A model generated the notes under the pieces. The model made no database searches. It worked only from the letters and a program-made list of their open reading frames with translations, and was not told the origin of the DNA. DNA of 50,333 bases from positions 1 to 50,333 of the forward strand of contig CALFCI010000020.1 in assembly GCA_937951135.1 (NCBI GenBank), read 5' to 3'. The position numbers were made by a program, and so were the translations under genes. Source of the stretch: an uncultured Aquimarina sp. GTDB taxonomy: Bacteria; Bacteroidota; Bacteroidia; Flavobacteriales; Flavobacteriaceae. Every line of letters begins with the position of its first letter. The stretch's first letter is position 1. Shown here in pieces: positions 7,759 to 18,702 of this stretch.

Positions 7759-10548
7759 TTAGGCAAAGGGATAAGAAAAACTTTGTTGCACTTCTTCCAT
7801 GATCGCTGGATATGTACTATCAAGATCATTCATATAGTTTTGTAAAATTTGTATATCAGTATGGTTGTTTTCTTTTGCCAGATGCTCCATGGTAGTAAGA
7901 ATATGATATTGTTTTTCTAATCCAATAGTTTGATAACTTGATTTTAGTTTGTGAGACATTGCGGCAATAAGAGGAAGATCCTTTTGGTTAAAAGCCTCTT
8001 GCAATTGGTCATAATCTTTAGGTGTTTCTTCCAGAAAAATTCCTAAAATAGATTTAATAATATCAGTGTCATTGCCAAATATTTTTTTTAAGGTATCAAA
8101 ATTTAAAAAATTGGTAGTTGCTGTGTTTTCTGTAGCTTTTTGATAGGTTTTAGAAGCTTTAATAGAAGCCTTTATCATATTTTCAGTATTCATAGCCTTA
8201 GGTTTTAAAGTACATATAATTTCTTGCAATGCATTTTCAGCAATTGGTTTAGTAATGTAAAAATTCATGCCAGAGTCTAAGGCATTCTTTTTAGCCTCAG
8301 GAAAAACATCAGCAGAACACCCTATAATTGGGATAGAATTAATGTGAGGTTTTTTCGATTTCCGAATATGTTTGGTTGCCTCCAACCCGTCCATTATAGG
8401 CATATGCATATCCATTAAAACTAAATCATAAATAGTGGTGTCGAGTTTTTCTAAAGCAATAGTTCCATTATCGGCAATATCACTCTGAATACCCCAACTC
8501 GAAAATAATTGCTGAATAAAAAATTGGTTCATTTTATTATCCTCAACGACCAAGACTTTAATACCAGACAAACAGTCTATTTTGTCAGTTTCATGATTTT
8601 CTACGGGAGTTTTTTTCAGGACTTGTAATTTGCTTTTAGGATATACTACTGTAAATTCAAAAACAGATCCCTGATTTACGGTGCTTTTTGCATGTAGTAC
8701 ACTGTCGTGCAATTCAATTAGTTGTTTGGAAATAGAAAGCCCTAATCCTGTACCTTCAATTTTATACTTGCCAGGTTTTTGTACTTGGTAGAAGCTATTG
8801 AAAATATCCTGAAGTTTGTCTTTAGGGATACCTACACCTGTATCGGATACAGAAAATTGTATACTAATTTCTTTCTTGGTCTTTTTTATGGTAGATACAG
8901 TTACTGTGATTTCACCTTTGCTGGTAAACTTAATTGCATTGCCTAATAAATTGGTTAGGATTTGATTCAGTCTAAATTGATCACCAATCACAAATCTAGG
9001 TAGTGTTGGATCTATTATTGTCGTGTATTTAAGTCCTTTTTCTTGAGCTTTAATTAAGAATCCACTAGAAATATTATCGAGTAAATCATGAATATTGAAA
9101 TCGTTTTTTTCCAAAGTATATTTTCCAGCTTCGATTTTTGAGAAATCAAGTACGTCATTGATGAGTACCAATAAATTTTTTGCAGAGAATTGTATGACTT
9201 CTAGATTTTTCTGGACGAACTCACTGAGTTTATCATTCTCTTTTTGCAAAATACTAGTTAATCCTAAAATTACATTTAGAGGGGTTCTGATTTCATGACT
9301 CATATTGGATAGAAATACCGATTTGGCTTTTGCTGATTTTTCGGCAACGATCTTAGATTCGATAATTTCACGATCCATCATTTTTCTATTTGTGATATCT
9401 CTGAAAAAAGCATTAAACAGATACCCGTCTTTAGTTTCAATCGGGATAATTGTGAGTTCTATAAAGATTGTAGTGTCGTCTTTTCTGGTGACAGCTGTTT
9501 CAATCCGCCTATTGATAATTTCGTCTTGTCCTGTGGTTATATAATTTTTAAAACTATTTTGAAGTTCTGCTCTAAATTTTTGAGGGATGATCGAAAAAAT
9601 ATTGCGTCCTAGAGTTTCTTCTTTAGGAAGCTCTAGAATGCATTCTGCTTGTTTATTCCAGCTTAGTACTGTGCCTGTGCTATTGACTAAAATGATGCCA
9701 TCCATAGCCGTTTCGAGTATGCTAGTTTGGAGGTGTTCATTCTGTTTCAACTCCTCTTCAATCTTTTTGCGTTCTACGACTTCCTGGGTGAGTTTATCGT
9801 TAATTTCTTCCATGCTAAGTAGCTGCTTTTTTAGCATCTTTAGCATTTGCTTTTTGCTAGGAAAATTAATTAAATCTTTGACTAGAATTTCTTCAGGGAT
9901 AATTCGAAACGTTGCCACAAAAGAGTTTAAGAGATAATAGGATTGGAAATGATGTTTATAGGTAGTCACAAAAAGATGATCTGTTGCATGTTCTCCAAGT
10001 GTAGCTTGTAATTGTTGAAATAGTTGATTCGAATGCTGGAGTAATAATTTCTGTGCTTCAATAAGATCAATGTTGAGATCTGTTAACGTATTAAGATGGG
10101 ATTCTATGCTACTTAAGGTGTTATTGATTTCTATAGTATCAATAGTTTTTACTTTGTCGATAATTTGCCTTAAAAAAACATGACAAAGCATTACGTCCTG
10201 CTCTTCTAATGTTTTGAATATTAGAGATATGTTGTCGTATTTTTCAATACAAGAGTGGTGCTTTTTAATTTCTTGCCTCAGCTTTAGTTTAGTAGATCCC
10301 AAAGCAGCTGCTTTTGCAACGATTTGTTCTTCTATAGTTAGGTATAACTCAGGGGTTTCTTTGATTTTGTCTTGAAGAGTAAGTCCTTCGTATACTTCAA
10401 TTCGTTTATGGATATATAGTGGAAAGTTCACAGCACTACCTTCTTTCAATACTGTATTGAAAAAATCAAGGAGTTCTTGTTCTTCTTTAGATACTCGGCG
10501 CATAGACCTGCGTACCCCAAAGCTGTTTTTTACCCATGGGATGATCAT
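7759..10548 (-). CDS. soluble hybrid histidine kinase (PAS-HisKA-HATPase-REC-Hpt)
   Basis: 929-residue phosphorelay protein. Residues 1-240 are a helical N-terminal domain I do not recognise. Next come a coiled linker (about 241-270), a PAS domain (about 272-390), a HisKA dimerisation domain with phospho-acceptor His418 in SNMSHEIRTPLN, a HATPase with N box NLLGNAIKF, G1 DTGVGIP and G2 GTGLGLS, a receiver with phospho-acceptor Asp713 in LVLMDMHMPIMDG, and a C-terminal Hpt domain with His866 in MSHKLKS. All relay residues are present. No membrane helix is visible, so it is predicted to be cytoplasmic. It starts inside the stop of the upstream membrane-protein gene (ATGA overlap, 4 bases), which supports this start and suggests that the two work together. 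No separate response regulator lies nearby. Confidence 0.93.
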   Translation of the reverse strand: MIIPWVKNSFGVRRSMRRVSKEEQELLDFFNTVLKEGSAVNFPLYIHKRIEVYEGLTLQDKIKETPELYLTIEEQIVAKAAALGSTKLKLRQEIKKHHSCIEKYDNISLIFKTLEEQDVMLCHVFLRQIIDKVKTIDTIEINNTLSSIESHLNTLTDLNIDLIEAQKLLLQHSNQLFQQLQATLGEHATDHLFVTTYKHHFQSYYLLNSFVATFRIIPEEILVKDLINFPSKKQMLKMLKKQLLSMEEINDKLTQEVVERKKIEEELKQNEHLQTSILETAMDGIILVNSTGTVLSWNKQAECILELPKEETLGRNIFSIIPQKFRAELQNSFKNYITTGQDEIINRRIETAVTRKDDTTIFIELTIIPIETKDGYLFNAFFRDITNRKMMDREIIESKIVAEKSAKAKSVFLSNMSHEIRTPLNVILGLTSILQKENDKLSEFVQKNLEVIQFSAKNLLVLINDVLDFSKIEAGKYTLEKNDFNIHDLLDNISSGFLIKAQEKGLKYTTIIDPTLPRFVIGDQFRLNQILTNLLGNAIKFTSKGEITVTVSTIKKTKKEISIQFSVSDTGVGIPKDKLQDIFNSFYQVQKPGKYKIEGTGLGLSISKQLIELHDSVLHAKSTVNQGSVFEFTVVYPKSKLQVLKKTPVENHETDKIDCLSGIKVLVVEDNKMNQFFIQQLFSSWGIQSDIADNGTIALEKLDTTIYDLVLMDMHMPIMDGLEATKHIRKSKKPHINSIPIIGCSADVFPEAKKNALDSGMNFYITKPIAENALQEIICTLKPKAMNTENMIKASIKASKTYQKATENTATTNFLNFDTLKKIFGNDTDIIKSILGIFLEETPKDYDQLQEAFNQKDLPLIAAMSHKLKSSYQTIGLEKQYHILTTMEHLAKENNHTDIQILQNYMNDLDSTYPAIMEEVQQSFSYPFA

Positions 10549-10949
10549 AATCTACTACTGCTATATAGTTTGTAAAAACCAGCTATTGGTAGTACCCATG
10601 TTACTATTAAAGTGATATACCAAAGATACTCTCTTGTGGTATATCCAAAAAGAGTATTTAAAACCGTATCATGAAATAAGTGGGCTGTCTGCATTCTAAA
10701 CTGACCTAACCCCATAATAACAATCCCCCAAAATAATAAGATCAAATTAGGGCCTAATCTGATCGTTTTAAATTGTGAAATGACTAGGGTACTGCATATT
10801 AAGGTTGTTAATAATACAGGTAATTCTAGTATGCCTAACCATTGAATGGTATCCAGAGCTGGAATATAGATCGTAAACAATATATCCGAATGTACAGGAT
10901 TACTGTCTAAAATGATTCCTAAAAGTGATATGAGTAATTGTATATTCAT
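10545..10949 (-). CDS. four-helix membrane protein coupled to the hybrid kinase
   Basis: 134-residue protein of unknown family. Hydrophobicity suggests four transmembrane helices (about 3-20, 32-56, 66-84, 105-128) with short loops, and no signal peptide or catalytic motif. Its stop codon overlaps the start of the hybrid histidine kinase by 4 bases, and a TACTTTTG promoter box lies 18 bases upstream, so this is the first gene of a two-gene operon. The simplest inference is that it is the membrane-bound sensory or anchoring partner of an otherwise soluble kinase. Confidence 0.75.
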   Translation of the reverse strand: MNIQLLISLLGIILDSNPVHSDILFTIYIPALDTIQWLGILELPVLLTTLICSTLVISQFKTIRLGPNLILLFWGIVIMGLGQFRMQTAHLFHDTVLNTLFGYTTREYLWYITLIVTWVLPIAGFYKLYSSSRL

Positions 10950-10966
10950 CTGTTATACGTCTGGGT

Positions 10967-10974
10967 CAAAAGTA
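10967..10974 (-). promoter_or_regulatory. -7 box of the membrane protein-kinase operon
   Basis: Minus-strand TACTTTTG fits TAnnTTTG and lies 18 bases before the ATG at 10949. Confidence 0.5.
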
Positions 10975-11828
10975 ATAAAAAACTCTTACAATAACTAAAA
11001 TACATAGATAAAGTGTTTGTTTTAATCGATTAAAAACACGTTTTAGCGAAATTAAGGCTCGTGTGAATTTGTTATTTTAGGGGAGAAAATAGTTTTTTTT
11101 ATGTCTGTTTTATTGTTTATTACATGTATTTAATTATTTTATATATGCTGTAATCCATTAGTATAGTTGAGTTTTCGGGCTATGTGGGTTATTGTTTAAG
11201 GGATAGCATGCTTAGGGTCTGTCTATTCTATAGCGTTATGGGTGGCAGATTTTTAAAATTGGTTTTTTCAAATCTGTTTTTTTTTGATTAAAAACAGTAT
11301 TTTTAATCAATACATTAATTTACAAGTATTTAAAATTTCAATACATAAGGTTATATTGTTTTTTAATTACGGTTTTAAAGTATTTTTGTAATTTGTAGGA
11401 TATTTATTTTACAGGGGTAACGAATTTTTTTACGTGTATTTAGGATAAGATATTTTAAAATATACTTTTTGAAAGCTGCTCCTAGGAACTTTATTACATA
11501 TCGGAATAGTTCTTGTTAAAAAAGTATTTGTCAATAGGGTTAGGTTTTAGCGCAGACGTTATGAATTTTAGAAGAATAGATAGTATAGAAGCAGTTAACT
11601 ATCCCTGAGCAAGATCACGATGCATCTAGCGGACAACTGTTTTTACATTTAGAGGCAAGCCTCGGAAAATTAAGATCACAATGTGGATTAGAATCTCTAT
11701 TTAGAATGAATTACAACTACGAGGGGTAATGAATACTTGATTATTAATAGTAGCTCCTTAATTTCTAAAAGTTACTGTGATACTTTGAAATAAACCTAAA
11801 TCTTTCTGAAACTCCTTTAAAAATACTG
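10975..11828. other. long gene-free AT-rich spacer upstream of guaB
   Basis: About 850 bases with no credible coding frame. Most is AT-rich low-complexity DNA. Positions 11594-11690 are a diverged copy of a sequence found again upstream of tgt. The rest holds no RNA gene or regulatory motif that I can support. Confidence 0.6.
11594..11690 (+). repeat. dispersed ~98-bp repeat, copy A
   Basis: Aligns over its full length with 44431-44529 with only small gaps. About 70 percent of positions match in the first 40 bases, and ACAATGTGGATTA is identical at the right end. Both copies have the same orientation relative to the next gene (guaB here, tgt there). The small hairpin CCTCG/CGAGG seen in copy B is decayed here, so this looks like an old repeat or transposon remnant. 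Confidence 0.6.
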
Positions 11829-11837
11829 TATATTTGC
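11829..11837 (+). promoter_or_regulatory. guaB: -7 promoter box of guaB
   Basis: TATATTTGC, a perfect match to the Bacteroidota consensus, ending 22 bases before the ATG. No good -33 match is visible. Confidence 0.65.
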
Positions 11838-11859
11838 ACGCAATTATATCTCAATTGCC

Positions 11860-13335
<1,476 letters not shown>

Positions 13336-13356
13336 GAGATAATATATACAAGCAAT

Positions 13357-13387
13357 AAAAAACCACATCTTTAAGATGTGGTTTTTT
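13357..13387 (+). terminator. intrinsic terminator of guaB
   Basis: Hairpin with arms AAAAAACCACATCTT and AAGATGTGGTTTTTT, 21 bases after the guaB stop and ending in a T run. The A run on the other side lets it also serve the opposite strand. Confidence 0.88.
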
Positions 13388-13503
13388 CGTTGAAAATAGT
13401 TAATCTGCAGTATGTATTTATCCATAATATAAGTTTGTAATCACAAGTGTTATGCAATTTGGATATGATTTTTTTGCATATTGAATAACGTACTATTAAG
13501 AAC

Positions 13504-13548
13504 TACGATTTTAAAATCTAAAACCCAAAATCTAAAATCGTAAATTGT
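13504..13548 (-). repeat. heptamer array and hairpin after the OmpH gene
   Basis: Positions 13514-13548 are five tandem 7-bp words (AAATCTA, AAACCCA, AAATCTA, AAATCGT, AAATTGT), ending one base from the stop of the minus-strand OmpH gene. TACGATTTTA (13504-13513) and TAAAATCGTA (13533-13542) form a perfect 10-bp inverted repeat across the array, so it may also act as a terminator. Confidence 0.6.
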
Positions 13549-13549
13549 A

Positions 13550-14056
13550 TTATTCTACTTTGATCCCTAATTTTGTTAATACTACTTTAGTAATATCAAA
13601 TTTAGGATCAATATAAGCTAAGCCACTATTTGCTACTGTTAATATTTGCGTGTACTGCCCTGCTTTAGCAACCTCTTCTATAGCCTTTCCAATTTTTTCA
13701 TATAAAGGCTTTATCAGTCTGCTTTGTTCTGCTTGAGATGCTTTTGATGCATTTTGTCTTGCGCTATTAATATCATTTTCTAGCATTATGAACTCTTCCT
13801 GACTTTTCTTTTTATCAGCATCTGTCATTGAGGCTTCTTTCTCTTGATACGCTTTTATTTTGGTTTCGTATTCTGTAGCTTTAGTTTTTAGTTCTGCTTC
13901 TAATTTTGTGTTGTACGTTTTTAGGCCAGTTTCCACCTGTGATAGTTCAGGCATTTTAGACATTATAAATTCGCTATCAATAGTTCCAATTTTGGATTGT
14001 GCCGAAAGTTGTAAACTGATAATGCAAAGTGCTATAAATAAGATGATTTTTTTCAT
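13550..14056 (-). CDS. OmpH/Skp-family periplasmic chaperone
   Basis: 168-residue exported protein of the Skp/OmpH family, which holds unfolded outer-membrane proteins in the periplasm. The start at 14056 (MKKIILFIALC) gives a clean signal peptide ending near LQLSAQ. The frame extends upstream to 14116, but the TATATTTG promoter box at 14081-14088 lies inside that extension, which rules out the longer start. The mature protein begins with a beta segment (KIGTIDSEFIMSKMPELSQVE), continues with a long charged coiled coil (about 45-125) and returns to a C-terminal strand around YIDPKFDIT, the usual Skp layout. The periplasmic folding genes just downstream fit the same pathway. Confidence 0.9.
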   Translation of the reverse strand: MKKIILFIALCIISLQLSAQSKIGTIDSEFIMSKMPELSQVETGLKTYNTKLEAELKTKATEYETKIKAYQEKEASMTDADKKKSQEEFIMLENDINSARQNASKASQAEQSRLIKPLYEKIGKAIEEVAKAGQYTQILTVANSGLAYIDPKFDITKVVLTKLGIKVE

Positions 14057-14080
14057 GTGTGTTTTTTTTAAAAATTTATG

Positions 14081-14088
14081 CAAATATA
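14081..14088 (-). promoter_or_regulatory. -7 box of the OmpH gene
   Basis: Minus-strand TATATTTG, followed by C, 25 bases before the chosen ATG at 14056. It decides the start codon, because the alternative start at 14116 would lie upstream of the promoter. Confidence 0.6.
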
Positions 14089-14121
14089 TAATCTCTATGT
14101 TCAATTTGTGTGCCAATGCCT

Positions 14122-14367
14122 TTATTTTTCTTCATATAATTGTCCTCGATGTGGTTTTAAAGCGTCCCGAACTTTTTTCATCTCAGTATCTGTCACTACA
14201 ATATATGCGATACTATGCATTTCATTAAGTTCTTGGTAGCCTGTAATTTTTATAGTTAATCCTTCAATATCAATATATTCTTTTAAATGAATTTCATGAT
14301 GTTTTGCTGTTTCTTTCGCTGCGGAACCCCTAAAATCCCAAATAAGTTTTAATTGACGTTCTTCCAT
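14122..14367 (-). CDS. small conserved hypothetical protein
   Basis: 81-residue cytoplasmic protein starting MEERQLKLIWDFRG. The frame continues 11 codons further upstream, but this ATG gives the more protein-like N-terminus. The sequence alternates strands and helices and has a compact fold with HHEIHLKEYIDIEGL in the middle. It has no signal peptide and no motif I can tie to a function. It resembles short, family-restricted flavobacterial proteins. It lies 65 bases upstream of the OmpH gene on the same strand, but the OmpH promoter sits between them. Confidence 0.65.
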   Translation of the reverse strand: MEERQLKLIWDFRGSAAKETAKHHEIHLKEYIDIEGLTIKITGYQELNEMHSIAYIVVTDTEMKKVRDALKPHRGQLYEEK

Positions 14368-14594
14368 TAAATAGTATTCATATTTAATACATAAATACAA
14401 TTATTTCTAATGATAACGATCAATTGAGGGAGTAATTGTGCGATCTTTTTTTATAAAAAATAATGCATTTCAACGTAATCGGAAGTTGTAATGCCTGCCC
14501 GCATGGATGTCCTGTATGAAGTGTTGCCGTGGGATTTGAAAACGCACGCTACTATATATTCCGTAATCAACGTGTAAAAACAATTGAATACTGT

Positions 14595-14602
14595 TATTTT
14601 TG
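14595..14602 (+). promoter_or_regulatory. -7 box of the folding-factor operon
   Basis: TATTTTTG fits TAnnTTTG and lies 20 bases before the ATG at 14622. No clear -33 element is visible. Confidence 0.45.
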
Positions 14603-14621
14603 AAGCTTGAATAGTTTTATA

Positions 14622-16322
14622 ATGCAACATAAAGTGTTTTTCTTTTGTCTTTGTTTTTTCTGTGGCGCACTGTATAGTCAACAACAGGAAAGAGCGGTGT
14701 TTACTATTAATAATGCACCTGTGTATACGACAAATATTACACGGATGTTTCATAAGTACCATCACAATACAGAAACAGCTTCGGTATCCGATATCACTTC
14801 ATTTGTGGAGGTTGTAATAAACTATCATTTAAAGTTAGCAGAAGCCTATGCTAGTGGTGTAGATACTACAGCAATGATTCGTCGAGAATTAGATGCCTAT
14901 AAAAAACAATTGATTGAAGAAGATAAGATGGTTAGTGAAATTCCTGAAGCATTACTGCAAGAGGCTTACGAACGCAATCAATATCGAATACATGCTAGTC
15001 ATATTGTAATACCATTATCTTCAAAAGAAAACTCCAAAGTAGTAGATACAAGTGTTCCTTTTCAAAAAACACAAAAAATAAGGGATCAATTAGTTTCAGG
15101 AGCGGATTTCGATAGTCTAGCAGTGGTTTATAGCAGTGATCCTTCGGTGCTTATAAATAAAGGAGATTTGGGTTGGTTTTCAGTATTTCAGATGGTGTAT
15201 CCTTTTGAAAATGCTACGTATACAACACCGATAGGAGAAGTTTCTGCCCCTTTTGTTACCCAGTTTGGGTATCATATCGTAAAAGTACATGCTAAAGAAA
15301 AGAAGAAAGAAAGGCTTCATTTGGCACATATAATGGTGTCTACAGCAAAAAAATCAGAAGCAGTTGCCCATAAGACGATAACAAAACTCCATCAGCAATT
15401 ACAACAAGGCGCTTCTTTTGAAGTGTTGGTGAAACACTATAGTGACGATCAGACTACTTCCTATAAAAAAGGGGTCATTCCTAATTTTCATCAGGGTATG
15501 GCAACCGGTCAAGCTTTTGAAGAAGTGGCGTATGGTCTGGAGTCGTTAGGCGACTTTTCTAAACCTGTGCACTCTTCTTATGGATGGCATATTATTAAAT
15601 TAATAGCTAAAGATGCTTTGCCTTCACTACCTTCCATACGAAAGGAATTGATTCGGGAAATAAGGAAAGATAAAAGAGTATCAGTCGTAGATACGATGAC
15701 AAATGAAGCGTATAGAGAAAGCTCAGATGCATATTTGGAAACACGAGATGAAAGGATAGTCAGTCGTTTTAAGGAGTATAAAGAAGGAGTATTAATATTT
15801 GAGGTTATGAAATCTCAAGTATGGGATGTTGCTAATAAAGATACGATAGCCGTGCGTAAGTTTTATGAGAAAAATAAGAAGGTTTATGATTCTCCCGAGT
15901 CCTATACCTTATATAAGGTGTCGTCATTAAAAAAAGAAGTTATAGACGCTGTAGCAATAGCATTACAAGAATTTAAAACAAAGGAAGAGTTGCATAAAAA
16001 GGTTATAGCATTGGATCAAACAGCAATTTTTGTAGAAGAAATTAAGGAAAAAGGAAACAATACGCTTCCAAAAGCGTTCTCTGGACAACAAGGCGCAGTT
16101 ACGATAGTAGCAGATGATGGATTATATACGTTGTGGTATGTAAAAGCGGTGCATCCCCCTAAGCCATTACTTTGGAGTGTAATAGCAGCAAAAGTACATT
16201 TGGATTTTCAAAATGAAGTAGAAAAAAGGTGGTTGGTTGCCTTAAGGAAAAAACATAAAGTAATCGTTAATGAAACGGTTAAGAAAACACTCGTAGAAAC
16301 ATTAGTAAAGACTGTAAAATAG
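14622..16322 (+). CDS. periplasmic peptidyl-prolyl isomerase with two parvulin domains
   Basis: 566-residue exported folding factor. I chose the ATG at 14622, which gives MQHKVFFFCLCFFCGALYSQ, a good signal peptide; a TTG five codons earlier is less likely. An N-terminal SurA-like helical region (about 20-110) is followed by a first parvulin domain (about 120-225, HASHIVIPL to FGYHIVKVHA) and a second (about 230-335, HLAHIMVS to YGWHIIKLI), each with paired His residues. A C-terminal helical region completes a SurA-type layout. It begins a tight run with the next two isomerase-like genes and moxR, and probably helps outer-membrane protein assembly. Confidence 0.88.
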   Translation: MQHKVFFFCLCFFCGALYSQQQERAVFTINNAPVYTTNITRMFHKYHHNTETASVSDITSFVEVVINYHLKLAEAYASGVDTTAMIRRELDAYKKQLIEEDKMVSEIPEALLQEAYERNQYRIHASHIVIPLSSKENSKVVDTSVPFQKTQKIRDQLVSGADFDSLAVVYSSDPSVLINKGDLGWFSVFQMVYPFENATYTTPIGEVSAPFVTQFGYHIVKVHAKEKKKERLHLAHIMVSTAKKSEAVAHKTITKLHQQLQQGASFEVLVKHYSDDQTTSYKKGVIPNFHQGMATGQAFEEVAYGLESLGDFSKPVHSSYGWHIIKLIAKDALPSLPSIRKELIREIRKDKRVSVVDTMTNEAYRESSDAYLETRDERIVSRFKEYKEGVLIFEVMKSQVWDVANKDTIAVRKFYEKNKKVYDSPESYTLYKVSSLKKEVIDAVAIALQEFKTKEELHKKVIALDQTAIFVEEIKEKGNNTLPKAFSGQQGAVTIVADDGLYTLWYVKAVHPPKPLLWSVIAAKVHLDFQNEVEKRWLVALRKKHKVIVNETVKKTLVETLVKTVK

Positions 16323-16384
16323 TCTTGTAGTACAAAGTTGTGTTCAGGGTAGATGCACAAGTAAATACATAACTTGAAATAAAT

Positions 16385-17272
16385 ATGATGGTGAAAAAAG
16401 GGGATAAGAATAGACTGTTTAATCTATATGTAATAAGAATACTACTGCTTACGATAGTAGTTTCGTGCGTACAACAACAAGAACAACCATTACGAAAAGA
16501 TATAGTAGCTAGAGTGAATGATTCGTACTTGTGTAAAAAAGATCTTAAAGATTTGGTAGGATCGGATACCACTCCTGCAGATAGTACGGCAATTGTACAA
16601 AACTATATAAAAAGTTGGGCAACTCGACAATTATTTATAGATCAAGCTCAGGAAAATCTAACCGCTTCAGAAATTGAAAATTTAGAACTTTTGGTAGTCG
16701 ACTATAGAAACACATTGTATACAGATGCTTATAAAGAAGCAATTATTCGTAAATCGGTGAATATGAATGTTACAGAAGAAGAAATGAAAGACTATTATGA
16801 TAAAAATTCAGAAAATTTTAACCTGAATGAACCGCTGATACAGTTACGTTACTTACATTTGCCCCCAGAATATGATGATATTGTTGTAACGAAAGAACAA
16901 TTTACTCGTTATACTAATGATGATCAGATTGCTTTAGAATCCAAAAAAACAAGATTCGTTTCTTATTCTTTTGCTGATTCCGTTTGGATTCGACAAGATC
17001 AAGTATTTCAGAAGATACCTCAATTACAAGAAAAAGGCGAAGAGGTTTTTTTTAGAGGTAGAAAAAACATGACGATCACAACAGATTCAGGAGTATATTG
17101 TATTCATGTGAATGCCGTTAGAGAGTCAAACAAGAATGCGCCATTAGCATATTTAAAACCTACAATAGAAGAAATAATACGGAATCAACGAAAATTAGAG
17201 TTGATTAAAACATTAGAAAAGGATATTACAAAAGATGCGATTAAAAACAGACAATTTGAAATTTATGAATAA
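16385..17272 (+). CDS. SurA-like lipoprotein lacking a clear parvulin core
   Basis: 295-residue lipoprotein: an N-terminal hydrophobic stretch ends in the lipobox IVVSC (Cys28). The following 120 residues look like the SurA/PrsA chaperone module (helical, starting DIVARVNDSYLCKKDLKDLV). The later part does not preserve the characteristic parvulin His pair and GDLG-type motif, so it is probably a chaperone rather than an active isomerase. This is an inference from pattern. Its stop overlaps the next gene's start by 8 bases, indicating translational coupling within the operon. Confidence 0.8.
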   Translation: MMVKKGDKNRLFNLYVIRILLLTIVVSCVQQQEQPLRKDIVARVNDSYLCKKDLKDLVGSDTTPADSTAIVQNYIKSWATRQLFIDQAQENLTASEIENLELLVVDYRNTLYTDAYKEAIIRKSVNMNVTEEEMKDYYDKNSENFNLNEPLIQLRYLHLPPEYDDIVVTKEQFTRYTNDDQIALESKKTRFVSYSFADSVWIRQDQVFQKIPQLQEKGEEVFFRGRKNMTITTDSGVYCIHVNAVRESNKNAPLAYLKPTIEEIIRNQRKLELIKTLEKDITKDAIKNRQFEIYE

Positions 17273-18701
17273 CAGTACAATCTTTACGCTTGTATTGTGT
17301 CTAAGTGTAGTGAATTTAGGATATACTCAAGAGGTAATGCCTTTCCAAACGATTGAGACGGATAGTACTATTGTACAGGTGCCCGTACAAGATTCAATTA
17401 TTCCATTTCAACGTACTAAAATAGATGGAGTAGCCGCGGTTATTGGTGAGCATGTTATTTTGGATAGTGATGTAGATATTGCGTATCGACAATTGTTAAG
17501 TGAAGGTGTTTCTAGTGACAATATAAGCCGATGTGAGTTGGCAGGAAGCTTGTTTGAAAATAAGTTATATGCACATCATGCTGTACAGGATAGTGTGCTG
17601 ATTACAGATGCACAAGTAAATACTATGGTGGAACAACAATTGAGTTATATGACTCAAGAGTTAGGAACTGAAGCGGAGATGTTAAAGTTCTATAAGAAAG
17701 ATAATATAGAAGATTTTAAGAAGGAACTTTTTGAGATTAATAAGACCAATAAGCTATCTGAGGAGATGCGTACTAAAATTGTTAAGGATGTTGAAATTAC
17801 TCCAGAAGAAGTACGTGACTTTTTTGAAACAATTCCAGAGTCGGAAAGACCAGTATTTGGAACAGAGCTTGAACTTGCTCAGATCATCATAGAGCCAATA
17901 GTTCCTGAGTATCAAAAACAAAAAGTAATTGATCGTTTAACACAATTTAGAGTAGATATCGTAGAAAATGGAAGTAGTTTTGCGACCAAAGCAGTATTGT
18001 ATACTCAAGATCCGGGGTCAAAATCTACAGGAGGAAAATATACGATGAATCGTCAAACTTCTTTTGCTAGAGAATTTAAGGATATAGCATTTAGTTTGCA
18101 AGAAGGAGAAGTGAGTGATCCTTTTGAGACAGATTTTGGATGGCATTTATTAAAAGTAGATAAAATTAGAGGAGAAGAAATTGATGTGCGACACATTTTA
18201 TTAGTCCCAGATATTGATAAAGAAGCAATTGAAGTTGCTCAAAAAACCATAGATTCTATTCGGAATCAGATTGTTAAAGGAACAATCACGTTTAAAGAGG
18301 CCGCACAAAAGTTTAGCCACGAAAAAGAAACCAAAGAAGATGGTGGGCAATTATTGAACCCTACAACTGGAGACACGCGTTTTGAATTGACCAAAATAGA
18401 CCCTATATTGTATGAACAAGTGTCAAAACTAAAAAAAGATGAAATATCTCTTGTGATTCCAGATCAAGATCGTCAAGGACGTGTCAAATATAAATTGATT
18501 ACTGTTTTAGATCGTCATGAAGAGCATGTTGCAGATTATAGTAGAGATTATTTGAAAATACAAGAATTAGCTTTACGAAAAAAACAAATCAATATCATAC
18601 GAAAATGGCAGGAGGAAAAAATAATGGATACCTATATCAAGGTTAATGGTTCCTTTAGAGACTGTACATATAGTGGGAATTGGTTGAAAAAAAATAAATA
18701 A
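17265..18701 (+). CDS. SurA-like periplasmic chaperone/peptidyl-prolyl isomerase
   Basis: 478-residue exported protein. The ATG at 17265 gives a signal peptide MNNSTIFTLVLCLSVVNLGYTQ; a longer frame from 17235 has no such N-terminus. The chaperone region begins IDGVAAVIGEHVILDSDVDIAYRQ, which is typical SurA. Two parvulin-like domains follow (about 200-300, with FGWHLLKV, and about 305-410, starting RHILLVPD). This is the best SurA candidate of the three related genes. It overlaps the upstream lipoprotein gene by 8 bases and ends 1 base before moxR, so the run is one transcript. Confidence 0.9.
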   Translation: MNNSTIFTLVLCLSVVNLGYTQEVMPFQTIETDSTIVQVPVQDSIIPFQRTKIDGVAAVIGEHVILDSDVDIAYRQLLSEGVSSDNISRCELAGSLFENKLYAHHAVQDSVLITDAQVNTMVEQQLSYMTQELGTEAEMLKFYKKDNIEDFKKELFEINKTNKLSEEMRTKIVKDVEITPEEVRDFFETIPESERPVFGTELELAQIIIEPIVPEYQKQKVIDRLTQFRVDIVENGSSFATKAVLYTQDPGSKSTGGKYTMNRQTSFAREFKDIAFSLQEGEVSDPFETDFGWHLLKVDKIRGEEIDVRHILLVPDIDKEAIEVAQKTIDSIRNQIVKGTITFKEAAQKFSHEKETKEDGGQLLNPTTGDTRFELTKIDPILYEQVSKLKKDEISLVIPDQDRQGRVKYKLITVLDRHEEHVADYSRDYLKIQELALRKKQINIIRKWQEEKIMDTYIKVNGSFRDCTYSGNWLKKNK

Positions 18702-18702
18702 T

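Noticed and set aside
11594-11690. Guanine- or preQ1-type riboswitch upstream of guaB and tgt
   Set aside because: Both copies lie upstream of the predicted promoters, the small hairpin is not conserved, and no known aptamer core is recognisable.
10975-11828. tRNA or small RNA gene in the long spacer before guaB
   Set aside because: I found no T-arm-like GTTCGA motif, cloverleaf or strong hairpin; the sequence is mostly AT-rich low complexity.
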